From Quadrisphaera sp. (GTDB lineage: Bacteria; Actinomycetota; Actinomycetes; Actinomycetales; Quadrisphaeraceae): a DNA stretch of 22,109 nt. Position 1 is the first letter of the stretch, and each line of letters begins with the position of its first letter. A program made the translations under genes and the position numbers. This document shows, in pieces, positions 1-7,212 of this stretch. The notes beneath the pieces are model-generated. The model was given only the letters and a program-made list of their open reading frames with translations, was not told where the DNA came from and searched no databases. The stretch covers positions 1 through 22,109 of the forward strand of contig JARIBR010000044.1 of the NCBI GenBank assembly GCA_029258695.1. The letters are read 5' to 3'.

Positions 1-367
1 GGCGAGCGTGCGGCACTCCGTGGTCGGCGCCGGCGTGCGCCTCCACTCGTGGGCGGAGGTCTCCGACTCGGTGATCATGGACGGCGTCACCGTGGGTCGC
101 CACGCGGTGGTGCGCCGCGCCATCCTCGACAAGAACGTCGTCGTCCCGCCCGGCGCGCGCGTCGGGGTGGACCGCGCCGCCGACGAGGCCGCCGGCTACA
201 CCGTGACCGCCTCGGGCATCACCGTGGTGGGCAAGGGGCACGTGGTGCCGGCGCCGGACAGCGTCCCCGCGGACCCCCCGGGCCACCGCGACGACGACAC
301 CGACGGCACCGGGGCCACCGGGCAGCCGGCTGCCACCGACGACGGGCCCGGGACGGCGCCGCGGTGA
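1..367 (+). CDS. glgC: Glucose-1-phosphate adenylyltransferase, C-terminal part (5' end outside window)
   Basis: The frame is already open at base 2 and ends with TGA at 365-367, so only the C-terminal ~121 residues are present. They contain the left-handed beta-helix repeats typical of ADP-glucose pyrophosphorylase ([20 protein letters not shown], then [20 protein letters not shown], then a GKGHVVP ending). GlgC makes ADP-glucose from glucose-1-phosphate and ATP for glycogen or alpha-glucan synthesis in the cytoplasm. After GKGHVVPA, where the family normally stops, there is a ~36-residue tail rich in Asp, Pro, Gly and Thr that looks disordered. The catalytic domain lies upstream of the window, so nothing can be said about its residues. 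The stop overlaps the GTG start of serB (GTGA), which suggests co-translation. Family assignment is secure; integrity of the whole gene is unknown. Confidence 0.9.
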   Translation, partial: ASVRHSVVGAGVRLHSWAEVSDSVIMDGVTVGRHAVVRRAILDKNVVVPPGARVGVDRAADEAAGYTVTASGITVVGKGHVVPAPDSVPADPPGHRDDDTDGTGATGQPAATDDGPGTAPR

Positions 368-1611
368 CGGGGGCGGGGTCGACGGCGGCTGCGCCGCTGC
401 TCGCCACCTTCACCGGGAGCTTTCGCCCCGGGGTCGTCGCCGCCGTCCTGCGGGCGGTGGCCGAGGCACGGGCCGACGTCGTCGACCTGCGCCAGATGCT
501 CGTGCGCGACCACGTGACGATCTCCCTGGCGCTGGCTCCCGGTGACGGCGGGGACGTCGCCGGCCTCGAGCAGCAGCTGGCCCCGGTGGCCGAGACCCTC
601 GGGCTGACGCTGACGTGCTCCCGGGAGCAGCGGCACGCGGAGGGGCCGGAGGGTGACCACGTCTACGTCTGCGTCATCGCCGCGAGCCTCCCGGCGAGCG
701 CGCTGGCCGCGGTCGCCGGGGAGATCTCCGGCTCCGGTGCCCGGATCGACCGGGTGCGCCACCTCTCGAGGGAACCCGTCGCCTCCGTCGAGATGGACGT
801 CTCCGGCGCGCACCTCGGGGCGCTGCAGCGCCGGCTGGGCGTGCGCGCCGGCGAGCTCGGGGTCGACGTCGCGGTCTCGCCGTCCGGCCTGGCACGGCAC
901 GGTCGCCGGCTGGTGGTCCTGGACGTGGACTCCACCCTCATCCAGGACGAGGTCGTCGAGCTCCTCGCCGCCCACGCGGGGCGCGCCGACGAGGTGAGCG
1001 CGCTGACGAGGGCCGCGATGCTCGGGGAGGTCGACTTCGCCGCCTCCCTGCGCCAGCGGGTCGCGGCGCTCGCCGGTCTGCACGTGGACGTCGTGGCCGA
1101 GGTGGTCCGGGAGGTGCGCCTGAGCCCGGGCGCGAAGACCCTCGTCGACGTCCTGCACCACCTCGGGCACACGGTGGCGCTGGTCTCCGGGGGCTTCGTG
1201 GAGGTGGTCGGCCCGCTGGCGCGCAGCCTCGGGATCCGCCACGTGCGCGCCAACGCCCTGGAGGTCTCCTCCGGCCTGCTCACCGGCCGGACGCTCGGGC
1301 GCGTCGTCGACGGCGCGGAGAAGGCCGCTGCGCTCGCCGAGTTCGCCGAGGCCGAGCACCTCCCGATCTCCCGCACCGTGGCGATCGGGGACGGCGCCAA
1401 CGACGTCGACATGATCGCCGCGGCGGGGCTCGGCATCGCCTTCAACGCCAAGCCCGTGCTGCGGGCGGCCGCGGACACCACCATCAGCGTGCCCTTCCTC
1501 GACAGCGTGCTGCACCTGCTGGGGCTCTCGCGCGCGGAGATCGACGAGGTGGCGGCGCTGGCCGACGTGGAGCTGGTCCCGCTGGGCACCGCGAGCGAGG
1601 ACGCGTGGTGA
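364..1611 (+). CDS. serB: Phosphoserine phosphatase with N-terminal ACT-like region (HAD family)
   Basis: Hydrolyses O-phospho-L-serine to serine and phosphate, the last step of serine synthesis. I place the start at GTG 364, which overlaps the glgC stop; the frame is open further upstream, but those Arg/Gly-rich residues are a shadow of glgC. The product is 415 residues, normal for the actinobacterial long form. Residues ~8-165 form the regulatory half, with two ACT-like blocks. The HAD phosphatase half begins near 180: motif I is DVDST with nucleophile D187 and acid D189, motif II is the VSGG segment, motif III lysine lies in AEKAAAL, and motif IV is GDGANDVDM with D343 and D347. All catalytic residues are present. 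Its 3' end overlaps folE. No promoter is visible inside the junction, so transcription is probably shared with the upstream gene. Confidence 0.95.
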   Translation: MTGAGSTAAAPLLATFTGSFRPGVVAAVLRAVAEARADVVDLRQMLVRDHVTISLALAPGDGGDVAGLEQQLAPVAETLGLTLTCSREQRHAEGPEGDHVYVCVIAASLPASALAAVAGEISGSGARIDRVRHLSREPVASVEMDVSGAHLGALQRRLGVRAGELGVDVAVSPSGLARHGRRLVVLDVDSTLIQDEVVELLAAHAGRADEVSALTRAAMLGEVDFAASLRQRVAALAGLHVDVVAEVVREVRLSPGAKTLVDVLHHLGHTVALVSGGFVEVVGPLARSLGIRHVRANALEVSSGLLTGRTLGRVVDGAEKAAALAEFAEAEHLPISRTVAIGDGANDVDMIAAAGLGIAFNAKPVLRAAADTTISVPFLDSVLHLLGLSRAEIDEVAALADVELVPLGTASEDAW

Positions 1612-2225
1612 CGGAGCCCCAGCCGGCTCCCGCGTCCGGGCCGAGCCCCCGCGCCTACGACGCCCCGCGCGTCGCCGCGGCGGTGCGCGAGCTGCTGCTG
1701 GCCATCGGTGAGGACCCCGACCGCGAGGGCCTGGTGGACACCCCGCAGCGGGTGGCCCGGGCCGGGCTCGAGCTGTTCGCCGGGTTGCACACCCGCGCGG
1801 AGGAGGTGCTCACCACGAGCTTCGACGCCGGGCACGACGAGCTGGTGCTCGTGCGCGACATCGACGTCGCGTCCGTCTGCGAGCACCACCTGCTGCCCTT
1901 CCGCGGCGTGGCGCACGTCGGGTACATCCCCGGCGCCCACGGCCGGGTGACGGGTCTGTCGAAGCTGGCGCGGCTCGTGGACGTGTACGCGCGGCGCCCC
2001 CAGCTGCAGGAACGCCTCACCACGCAGGTGGCCGAGGCGCTGGTCACCCACCTGGAGCCCCGAGGGGTGATGGTCGTCGTCGAGGCCGAGCACACGTGCA
2101 TGTCCATGCGCGGTGCCCGCACGCCCGCGGCCACGACGGTGACGTCGGCGGTGCGCGGGGGCATGCGGACGGCGAGCACCCGTGCCGAGGTCATGCAGCT
2201 CATCATGGGGCGGCGCGCCCGCTGA
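1605..2225 (+). CDS. folE: GTP cyclohydrolase I
   Basis: Converts GTP to 7,8-dihydroneopterin triphosphate, the entry step of tetrahydrofolate (or pterin) synthesis, as a cytoplasmic homodecamer. The 206-residue product has the family core: [15 protein letters not shown], the zinc loop CEHHLLPF (C92, H95), the [23 protein letters not shown] helix region read in two parts, and [11 protein letters not shown] with the third zinc ligand C165. The stretch after MRG reads [15 protein letters not shown], slightly unlike the common KPG(A/S) form, but this loop varies in the family. Two GTG codons, 1605 and 1608, both lie inside the 3' end of serB and either could be the start. The gene stands away from folP, folB and folK, with which folE often clusters. 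Confidence 0.95.
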   Translation: MVTEPQPAPASGPSPRAYDAPRVAAAVRELLLAIGEDPDREGLVDTPQRVARAGLELFAGLHTRAEEVLTTSFDAGHDELVLVRDIDVASVCEHHLLPFRGVAHVGYIPGAHGRVTGLSKLARLVDVYARRPQLQERLTTQVAEALVTHLEPRGVMVVVEAEHTCMSMRGARTPAATTVTSAVRGGMRTASTRAEVMQLIMGRRAR

Positions 2226-2226
2226 C

Positions 2227-2248
2227 CCGGCACCTATCCTCGTGCCGG
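2227..2248 (+). promoter_or_regulatory. Candidate promoter with inverted repeat around the -10
   Basis: TATCCT at 2235-2240 fits the actinobacterial -10 pattern TANNNT and ends 7 bases before GTG 2248, consistent with a leaderless transcript for the molybdoprotein gene. The hexamer sits in the loop of a perfect 7-bp inverted repeat, CCGGCAC (2227-2233) and GTGCCGG (2242-2248). No recognisable -35 is present. The repeat could be an operator, a weak terminator after folE, or chance in GC-rich DNA. Confidence 0.45.
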
Positions 2249-2850
2249 TGACCAGCTCACCGTTCATCGGCCGACGCCAGCGTGACCCCCGGCTGCCCCC
2301 GGGGCAGTACGACGTCGGCTCCGACTACCCCGTCCTCACCGCCGAGGCGACGCCGAACGTCTCCGCGCAGACGTGGACGTTCACCGTCGACGGCCTGGTG
2401 GAGCGCCCCGCCACCCTCACCGTGGCCGACCTGCGCGCCCTGCCCCGCTCCCGCTGGGAGGGCGACATCCACTGCGTGACCACGTGGAGCAAGCTGGGCA
2501 CCTCCTTCACCGGGGTGAGCCTCGACTCCGTCCTCGAGGAGGTGGTGGTCGACCCGGCCGCGACCCACGCCCTGTCCTGGTCCTCCAGCGGCTACACCAC
2601 CAACCTGCCCGTCAGCGACGTGACCGGGGGGCGCGCCTGGCTGGTGTGGGAGCACGAGGGACGCCCGCTGACCACGGAGCACGGCGGTCCGGTGCGCATG
2701 CTCGTCCCGCACCTGTACTTCTGGAAGTCCGCCAAGTGGGTCGCGGGGATCCGCTTCCTCGACCACGACGAGCCGGGGTTCTGGGAGCGCAACGGCTACC
2801 ACCACCGGGGGGACCCCTGGCGCGAGCAGCGGTACGCGGGCGACGAGTGA
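2248..2850 (+). CDS. Sulfite oxidase-like molybdopterin-dependent oxidoreductase (cytoplasmic)
   Basis: A 200-residue protein of the oxidoreductase molybdopterin-binding fold (sulfite oxidase/MsrP superfamily). The Mo-ligand cysteine is C76 in DIHCVTTWSKLGTSFTGV, and the later blocks SWSSSGYTTNLPV, LTTEHGGPVRMLVPHLYFWKSAKWV and DHDEPGFWERNGYH are typical of the short actinobacterial sulfite-oxidase-like group. There is no signal peptide or Tat motif, so unlike MsrP/YedY it should be cytoplasmic. The start is chosen at GTG 2248 because it follows a -10-like hexamer; GTG 2242 in the same frame is possible but lies only one base after that hexamer. The 3' end overlaps the next gene by GTGA, and that gene encodes an FAD reductase, the likely electron partner. 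The substrate cannot be deduced. Confidence 0.87.
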   Translation: MTSSPFIGRRQRDPRLPPGQYDVGSDYPVLTAEATPNVSAQTWTFTVDGLVERPATLTVADLRALPRSRWEGDIHCVTTWSKLGTSFTGVSLDSVLEEVVVDPAATHALSWSSSGYTTNLPVSDVTGGRAWLVWEHEGRPLTTEHGGPVRMLVPHLYFWKSAKWVAGIRFLDHDEPGFWERNGYHHRGDPWREQRYAGDE

Positions 2851-3689
2851 GCGAGCCCGCGCCGCACAGCGACCTCTCGGGCTCGCCGCTCCCGCCGCTG
2901 CCCTCGCTCGGCGGTGCTGCGCTGCGCAACCCTCCGGCGTCGGGCGCCACGAGGCGCTGGATGGACGCCGAGATCGTGCAGGTGAGCCGGCAGAGCGCGA
3001 CCACGTCGACGTTCCGCCTGGCCCTGCCCCGCTGGGAGGCCCACCTCCCGGGCCAGCACTACGTGGTGCGTCTGACCGCGCCCGACGGCTACCGGGCGGA
3101 GCGCTCCTACTCCGTCGCGAGCCCCCCGGAGGACGTCGGGCACGTCGAGATCGCCGTCGAGCGTCTGGCCGACGGAGAGGTCTCCACCTACCTCCACGAC
3201 CACCTGCGCGTCGGCGACACGCTCACGGTGCGTGGACCGTTCGGGGGCTGGTTCGTCTGGCGCGGTACCCGCCCGGCGCTGCTGGTGGGCGGGGGCTCCG
3301 GCGTGGTCCCCCTCGTGGCGATGCTGCGTCATGCCAGCGCCCGGCGCGCCGCCGGCCTGCCGGTGGCGGAGCTACGAGCGGTGGTCTCCTTCCGCGACGC
3401 CGAGCACGTGCTCTTCCCCGACGCGTGGGACGAGCGCACCGCCGTGCTCCTCACGCGAGAGCGCTCGCCCTCCGGCCGACCTGCGGGCCGGCTCACGGTC
3501 GCCGACGTGAGCGCCCCGCTCGAGCGCGTGCTCCGCTCCGCCGAGGAGGCGCAGACGCCACCCGAGGTGTTCGTCTGCGGGTCCACCCCCTTCGCCGCCG
3601 CGGCCGAGGCAGCGCTGGCGCGGGCGGGGTCGCCCCCCTCGGCGCTGCACGTCGAGCGCTTCGGTCCCAGCGGCTCACCGACGACGTGA
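2847..3689 (+). CDS. FAD-binding ferredoxin/flavodoxin-reductase-type oxidoreductase
   Basis: A 280-residue member of the ferredoxin-NADP reductase superfamily. After a ~38-residue Pro/Ser-rich leader the FAD domain starts (MDAEIVQVSRQSATTSTFRL), with the flavin motif RSYSVASPP (86-94) and the phosphate-binding GPFGGWF block. The NAD(P) domain has GGGSGVVPLVAML (148-160) and CGSTPFAAAAEAAL (C244). The chain ends without a 2Fe-2S plant-type ferredoxin domain, so it is a two-domain reductase. GTG 2847 overlaps the stop of the molybdoprotein gene, and translational coupling suggests the two proteins form an NAD(P)H-FAD-Mo electron chain; this is inference from gene order. The gene ends 37 bases before the convergent flotillin gene; no convincing terminator is visible in that gap. 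Confidence 0.87.
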   Translation: MSEPAPHSDLSGSPLPPLPSLGGAALRNPPASGATRRWMDAEIVQVSRQSATTSTFRLALPRWEAHLPGQHYVVRLTAPDGYRAERSYSVASPPEDVGHVEIAVERLADGEVSTYLHDHLRVGDTLTVRGPFGGWFVWRGTRPALLVGGGSGVVPLVAMLRHASARRAAGLPVAELRAVVSFRDAEHVLFPDAWDERTAVLLTRERSPSGRPAGRLTVADVSAPLERVLRSAEEAQTPPEVFVCGSTPFAAAAEAALARAGSPPSALHVERFGPSGSPTT

Positions 3690-3726
3690 GGCGCGGACGA
3701 CCCCGCCTGCCGCTGGGCGAGGACCC

Positions 3727-5301
3727 TCAGTCGCGCGCGTCCTGCGGGTCGGGCGCCGGCGCCCTTCCCGAGGTGTGCCGCGACCCGGTGCCCCGACCAG
3801 GGTCGCCGCCCTGGCCGCCCTGGCCGCCGAGCATGCTGGCGATGTCCACACCGACGGTGCGCTTGACCACCTCGAGCGTCTCGCCGAGGTTGTCAGCCAC
3901 CGAGCGGGACAGCGCCCCGGCGCCGTCCTTGCTGATGACGGTGAGGTCGCTGATGCCCGCGATGGGGGCTGCGAGCTCTCGCGCCATCTGGGGCAGCACG
4001 TCGATGGCCATCTGCGTGAGAGCCGCCTGCCCGTACTTCTCGAACGCCTCGGCCCGCTTCTCCAGGGTCGCCGCCTCGGCCTCACCCTTCGCGCGGATGG
4101 CCGCAGCCTCCGCCTCGCCCTCCGCGGCGACGGCCTCGGCCAGCGCCCGGCGGCGCGTCAGCTCCGCCTCGCCCTCCAGGCGCACCCTCTCGGCCGCCAC
4201 CGTCGCCGTGCGACGCTCGCGCTCGGCGTCGGCGACGGACGAGAGGTTCACGCGCTCGGCGTCGGCCTGGGCGGCGGCGATGCCGGTGGCCTTGCGGGCC
4301 TCGGCCTCGAAGATCTCGGAGTTGCGCCGCGCCTGGGCCTCCTGCTCGCTGCGGTAGCGGGCGGCGTCCGCGGGGCGGCGGACCTCGGTGTCGAGCTGGC
4401 GCTCGGTGAGCGCAGCCTGGCGCTGGGCGACGACCTCCTGGCTGGTGAGGACCTCCTGGTCGCGCTCGGCCTTGGCGAGAGAGCCGGCGGCGTTGGCCTC
4501 GGCGGCGGCGCGGTCGGTGTCGGCCTTGAACGAGGAGCGGCGCAGGTCCAGGTCGCGCTGGGCCTCGGCGATCGCCTCGTTGGCCTTGGCCTCGGCCTGG
4601 GATGACTCGCGCATCGCCCCGGCCTCGGCGATGTCGGCGTTGCGCTTGGCAGCCGCCGCCTCCGGGCGCCCGAGGTCGGTGAGGTAGCTGCTGTCGTCGG
4701 AGACGTCCTGGATCTGGAAGGTGTCGAGGACCAGGCCCTGGTTGCTCAGCGACGAGATCGACTCCTCGGCGACCTGCGTGGCGAAGGCGGCCCGGTCGCG
4801 GATGATCTCGTCGACGGTCAACGTCCCGACGATCGAGCGCAGCGAGCCGGCGAGGACCTCCTGGGTGAAGGACTCGATCTCGTCCTGCTGGTGGAGGAAG
4901 CGCTGCGCTGCGGCGCGCACGGAGTCCTCGGTGCCGCCGACCTTGACGATGGCGACGGCGTCGAGGTTCAGGCGGATGCCCTGCTTGGAGACGGCGCCGG
5001 TGATGCGCACGATGATCCGCCGCGAGGACAGCGAGAGCGAGTACCGCCGCTGGGTGATCGGGCGCACGAAGACGCCGCCGCCCATGACGACCTTCTGGCC
5101 GGAGAGGTCGGTGGTGACCTCCCCGGTCTCGGGGTTGCGCACCGCCTTGCCCTTGCGCCCCGTGATGATGAAGGCCTCGGACGGCGAGGCGATCTTGTAG
5201 CGGGTGGCGACCACGACCGCCGCCACGACGAGCAGGACGACGAGCACGACGACGAGCACGATGCCGATACCGGCGCCCAGCAGATCCACGTCAACCTCCA
5301 T
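3727..5301 (-). CDS. Flotillin-like SPFH/band 7 membrane protein
   Basis: 524 residues from ATG 5301. A single Val/Leu-rich transmembrane helix spans ~7-33, followed by an SPFH domain (TRYKIASPSEAFIITGRKGK onward, including FIITGRKG and VAEESISSLSNQGLVLDTF), then a long Ala/Glu/Arg-rich coiled coil (about 205-430, with GEAELTRRR and EGEAEAAAIRAKGEAEAATL) and a short C-terminal globular part with a Gly/Gln-rich end (GGQGGQGG). This is the flotillin/YqiK arrangement: a membrane scaffold linked to ordered microdomains. Earlier in-frame starts exist (ATG 5343, ATG 5340, GTG 5364), but they would add a non-hydrophobic leader that reads through a hairpin at 5308-5333, so I prefer 5301. It lies 109 bases after fabI on the same strand and may share its transcript. 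Function in this host is unknown beyond family. Confidence 0.9.
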   Translation of the reverse strand: MEVDVDLLGAGIGIVLVVVLVVLLVVAAVVVATRYKIASPSEAFIITGRKGKAVRNPETGEVTTDLSGQKVVMGGGVFVRPITQRRYSLSLSSRRIIVRITGAVSKQGIRLNLDAVAIVKVGGTEDSVRAAAQRFLHQQDEIESFTQEVLAGSLRSIVGTLTVDEIIRDRAAFATQVAEESISSLSNQGLVLDTFQIQDVSDDSSYLTDLGRPEAAAAKRNADIAEAGAMRESSQAEAKANEAIAEAQRDLDLRRSSFKADTDRAAAEANAAGSLAKAERDQEVLTSQEVVAQRQAALTERQLDTEVRRPADAARYRSEQEAQARRNSEIFEAEARKATGIAAAQADAERVNLSSVADAERERRTATVAAERVRLEGEAELTRRRALAEAVAAEGEAEAAAIRAKGEAEAATLEKRAEAFEKYGQAALTQMAIDVLPQMARELAAPIAGISDLTVISKDGAGALSRSVADNLGETLEVVKRTVGVDIASMLGGQGGQGGDPGRGTGSRHTSGRAPAPDPQDARD

Positions 5302-5307
5302 CGACGA

Positions 5308-5333
5308 CCGTCGCCCCGAGGCCGGGGCGACGG
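5308..5333 (-). repeat. Perfect 11-bp-arm hairpin just upstream of the flotillin start
   Basis: CCGTCGCCCCG at 5308-5318 and its exact reverse complement at 5323-5333 enclose a 4-base loop (5319-5322). The right edge of this structure on the transcript is 6 nt before ATG 5301 and would bury any ribosome-binding site. There is no T-run, so it is not a classical intrinsic terminator, though it could end the fabI transcript or control translation of the flotillin gene. Confidence 0.7.
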
Positions 5334-5410
5334 AGGTCATCATGGTCCACCCGGCTGTGCCCACCGCCTCCGCCAGCCACGGACGGGCGATGCGGTGACG
5401 CTGCGGCGGG

Positions 5411-6178
5411 TCACGCGCCGACGGCGTGCACGCCCCCGTCCACGTGGACGATCTCGCCGGTGGTCTTGGGGAACCAGTCCGACATCAGCGCCACGCACGC
5501 CTGCGCGGGCGGCACCGGGTCCTTGACGTCCCAGCTCAGCGGGGCCCTCTCGTCCCACGTGGTCTCGAAGACCTCGAAGCCGGGGATGGCCTTGGCCGCG
5601 GTGGTGCGGACGGGACCCGCGGCCACGAGGTTGCAGCGCACCCCTCGCGGTCCGAGCTCGCGCGCGAGGTACCGGGAGGTGGACTCGAAGGCGGCCTTGG
5701 CCACGCCCATCCACCCGTAGACCGGCCACGCGAGCGAGGCGTCGAAGGTCAGCCCCACGACCGAGGACCCCCGGTTCATCAGCGGCGCCGTGGCCACGGC
5801 CAGCGACTGGAGGGAGAAGGCGGAGATCTGCAGGGCCGTCGAGACGTCCGGCCACCCGGCGGTGAGGAAGCCGTCGCCCATCACGGACTGCGGGGCGAAG
5901 CCGATGGAGTGGACCACCCCGTCGAGGGAGTCCACGTGCTCGCGCACCCGGTCGGCCAGGGCGGCGAGGTCCTCCTCGTCGGAGACGTCGAGCGTGACGA
6001 CCGGGGCCGGCGCGGGCAGGCGCCGGGCGATGACCTCGGTGATGCGGCGCTGGCGCCCGAAGGAGGACAGCACGACCGTGGCGCCCTCCTCCTGGGCGAG
6101 CCGGGCGACGTGGAAGGCCATGGACGCGTCGGTCAGCACTCCGGTGACCAGCAGCTTCTTGCCCTCGAGCAGACCCAT
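5411..6178 (-). CDS. fabI: Enoyl-[acyl-carrier-protein] reductase (NADH), InhA-type FabI
   Basis: 255 residues, the usual length. It reduces trans-2-enoyl-ACP with NADH in the last step of each type II fatty acid elongation cycle. The N-terminus GLLEGKKLLVTGVLTDASMAF is close to mycobacterial InhA. Catalytic residues fit that enzyme: F145 (InhA F149), Y154 (Y158) and K161 (K165) in TFDASLAWPVYGWMGVAKAA. HSIGFAPQ holds S91, in the place of InhA S94. The atypical SDR spacing Tyr-x6-Lys separates it from FabG. ATG 6178 is preceded by GGGAG about 7 nt upstream, a normal ribosome-binding site. The gene follows fabG with a 101-base spacer containing a (GTG)10 repeat. It would be the presumed target of FabI/InhA inhibitors in this organism. 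Confidence 0.95.
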   Translation of the reverse strand: MGLLEGKKLLVTGVLTDASMAFHVARLAQEEGATVVLSSFGRQRRITEVIARRLPAPAPVVTLDVSDEEDLAALADRVREHVDSLDGVVHSIGFAPQSVMGDGFLTAGWPDVSTALQISAFSLQSLAVATAPLMNRGSSVVGLTFDASLAWPVYGWMGVAKAAFESTSRYLARELGPRGVRCNLVAAGPVRTTAAKAIPGFEVFETTWDERAPLSWDVKDPVPPAQACVALMSDWFPKTTGEIVHVDGGVHAVGA

Positions 6179-6221
6179 GCGCGTGACTCCCTGTCCGTGG
6201 TGGTTCGTGTGGTCGGTGGCC

Positions 6222-6251
6222 GTGGTGGTGGTGGTGGTGGTGGTGGTGGTG
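6222..6251. repeat. (GTG)10 trinucleotide microsatellite between fabG and fabI
   Basis: Ten uninterrupted GTG units on the + strand (CAC on the transcribed fabG-fabI message), immediately preceded by further GTGG-rich sequence from 6198. It lies in the spacer between the fabG stop (6280) and the fabI start (6178), outside both genes. Perfect repeats of this length are prone to slippage, so the spacing may vary between strains. In the - strand reading frame 5411-7105 it gives a run of threonines, but I do not believe that frame is translated there. Confidence 0.9.
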
Positions 6252-6279
6252 CGTAGCGGGGGTGCCGGTGCCGGTGGCG

Positions 6280-7086
6280 TCAGTGGCCCATGCCGAGGCC
6301 CCCGTCGACCGGCACGAACGCCCCCGAGATGTAGGCGCCGGCGTCCGAGGCGAGGAACGTGACCGTCGCGGCCACGTCCGCCGGGGTGGCGAAGCGTCCC
6401 AGCGGGATGCGCGCGAGGTAGTCGGCGCGGACGTCCGGCTCGAGCTCGGCGGTCATCGCGGTGTCGACGAACCCGGGGGCGACGACGTTGGCGGTGATGC
6501 TGCGCGGACCCATCTCCCGGGCCAGGGAGCGCGCCAGCCCGAGGAGCCCGGCCTTGGCGGCGCCGTAGGCGGTCTGACCGGTGGACCCGGTCATGGCGAC
6601 CACGGAGGACAGCAGCACCACGCGGCCTCGTCGCAGGCGGATCATGCCCTTGGTCGCCCGGCGCACCACCCGGTAGGCACCGGCGAGGTTGGTGTCGAGA
6701 GCCGCGACGAAGTCGTCGTCCGCTGTGCGCAGGACCAGCGCGTCGCGGTTGGCGCCGGCGTTGGCGACCACGACCTCCACCGGCCCCAGCTCGGCCTCGA
6801 CCCGCGTGAAGGCGGCGTCGACGGACTCGCTGGAGGTGATGTCGCACTCGACGGCGAGGACGCCGTCCGGGAGGTCGGCCACGGAGCCGGAGCGGTAGGT
6901 GCCGGCGACGGCGTCGCCGGCGGCCACGAACGCCGCGGCGATGGCGTGGCCGATCCCGCGGCTCGCGCCGGTGACCAGGACGACGCGTCGACCGGCCGGC
7001 GGCGCCGGCGGACGCCCCGCTCCCCCGGCGTCGCCGGCCGCTGGGGGCGTCGCAGGGGCGTTCGGCTCGGGTGCGGCGTCGTCCAC
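6280..7086 (-). CDS. fabG: 3-oxoacyl-[acyl-carrier-protein] reductase
   Basis: 268 residues, classical SDR fold. It reduces beta-ketoacyl-ACP with NADPH, upstream of the dehydratase and FabI in fatty acid elongation. The cofactor loop is TGASRGIG (39-46), the structural NAG motif is ANAGANRD, and the catalytic set is S161, Y174 and K178 (Tyr-x3-Lys). The C-terminus SGAFVPVDGGLGMGH is typical. A ~32-residue Pro/Ala/Gly-rich N-terminal extension precedes the Rossmann fold. GTG 7086 is chosen because a -10-like TACGGT ends exactly 6 bases upstream, implying a leaderless message that starts with this codon; without that signal a later start could be argued. It heads the fabG-fabI unit, a fixed pair in actinomycetes (compare fabG1-inhA). 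Confidence 0.92.
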   Translation of the reverse strand: MDDAAPEPNAPATPPAAGDAGGAGRPPAPPAGRRVVLVTGASRGIGHAIAAAFVAAGDAVAGTYRSGSVADLPDGVLAVECDITSSESVDAAFTRVEAELGPVEVVVANAGANRDALVLRTADDDFVAALDTNLAGAYRVVRRATKGMIRLRRGRVVLLSSVVAMTGSTGQTAYGAAKAGLLGLARSLAREMGPRSITANVVAPGFVDTAMTAELEPDVRADYLARIPLGRFATPADVAATVTFLASDAGAYISGAFVPVDGGLGMGH

Positions 7087-7098
7087 GGCGGCACCGTA
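7087..7098 (-). promoter_or_regulatory. fabG: Candidate leaderless -10 element for fabG
   Basis: On the minus strand, TACGGT (7098-7093) fits TANNNT and is followed by six bases (GCCGCC) and then GTG 7086. That puts the predicted transcription start on the first base of the start codon. The same geometry recurs at DUF3099, the ABC ATPase and ctaA in this window. No clear -35 hexamer is seen. Confidence 0.6.
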
Positions 7099-7120
7099 CC
7101 GACAACCCGGGCCCCGGCCG

Positions 7121-7143
7121 ACGGGCGCATGGCGCTCGCCCGT
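7121..7143. promoter_or_regulatory. Inverted repeat between the divergent fabG and DUF3099 promoters
   Basis: ACGGGCG (7121-7127) and CGCCCGT (7137-7143) form a perfect 7-bp inverted repeat with a 9-base centre. It sits about 23 bases upstream of the fabG -10, within the 126-bp divergent region. A 7-bp repeat can occur by chance at this GC content, so an operator role is only a suggestion. Confidence 0.3.
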
Positions 7144-7200
7144 GACCAAGACCACCGCTGCTGCACCGGTCGCCGCGAGGCCCCGCTGTGCTATGAGGCG

Positions 7201-7212
7201 TACCGTCGTCTG
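7201..7212 (+). promoter_or_regulatory. Candidate leaderless -10 element for the DUF3099 gene
   Basis: TACCGT at 7201-7206 matches TANNNT, followed by six bases and ATG 7213. The transcript would begin at or next to the start codon. No -35 is recognisable at 16-18 bases. Confidence 0.6.

Noticed and set aside
321..334. 14-bp palindrome GGCAGCCGGCTGCC
   Set aside because: Short, inside the glgC tail, and plausible by chance at this composition.
196..1515. Long open frames opposite to real genes (for example 196-1515 -, 663-2267 -, 9534-10811 +, 11314-13356 +, 17081-19315 +, 19501-22080 -)
   Set aside because: In very GC-rich DNA stops are rare in shadow frames; these products are low-complexity Arg/Gly/Ala/His strings without family motifs and are antisense to well-supported genes.
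3491..3512. 7-bp inverted repeat GCTCACG/CGTGAGC in the reductase gene
   Set aside because: Within coding sequence; repeats of this size are expected several times by chance in 22 kb of such DNA.
3690..3726. Bidirectional terminator between the reductase and flotillin genes
   Set aside because: No stem longer than 4 bp and no T-run in the 37-base gap.
5411..7105. A single - strand frame joining an out-of-frame copy of fabG through a poly-Thr run to fabI, suggesting a fusion
   Set aside because: The fabG part is in the wrong frame and shows no SDR motifs; fabI has its own ribosome-binding site and canonical ATG at 6178.
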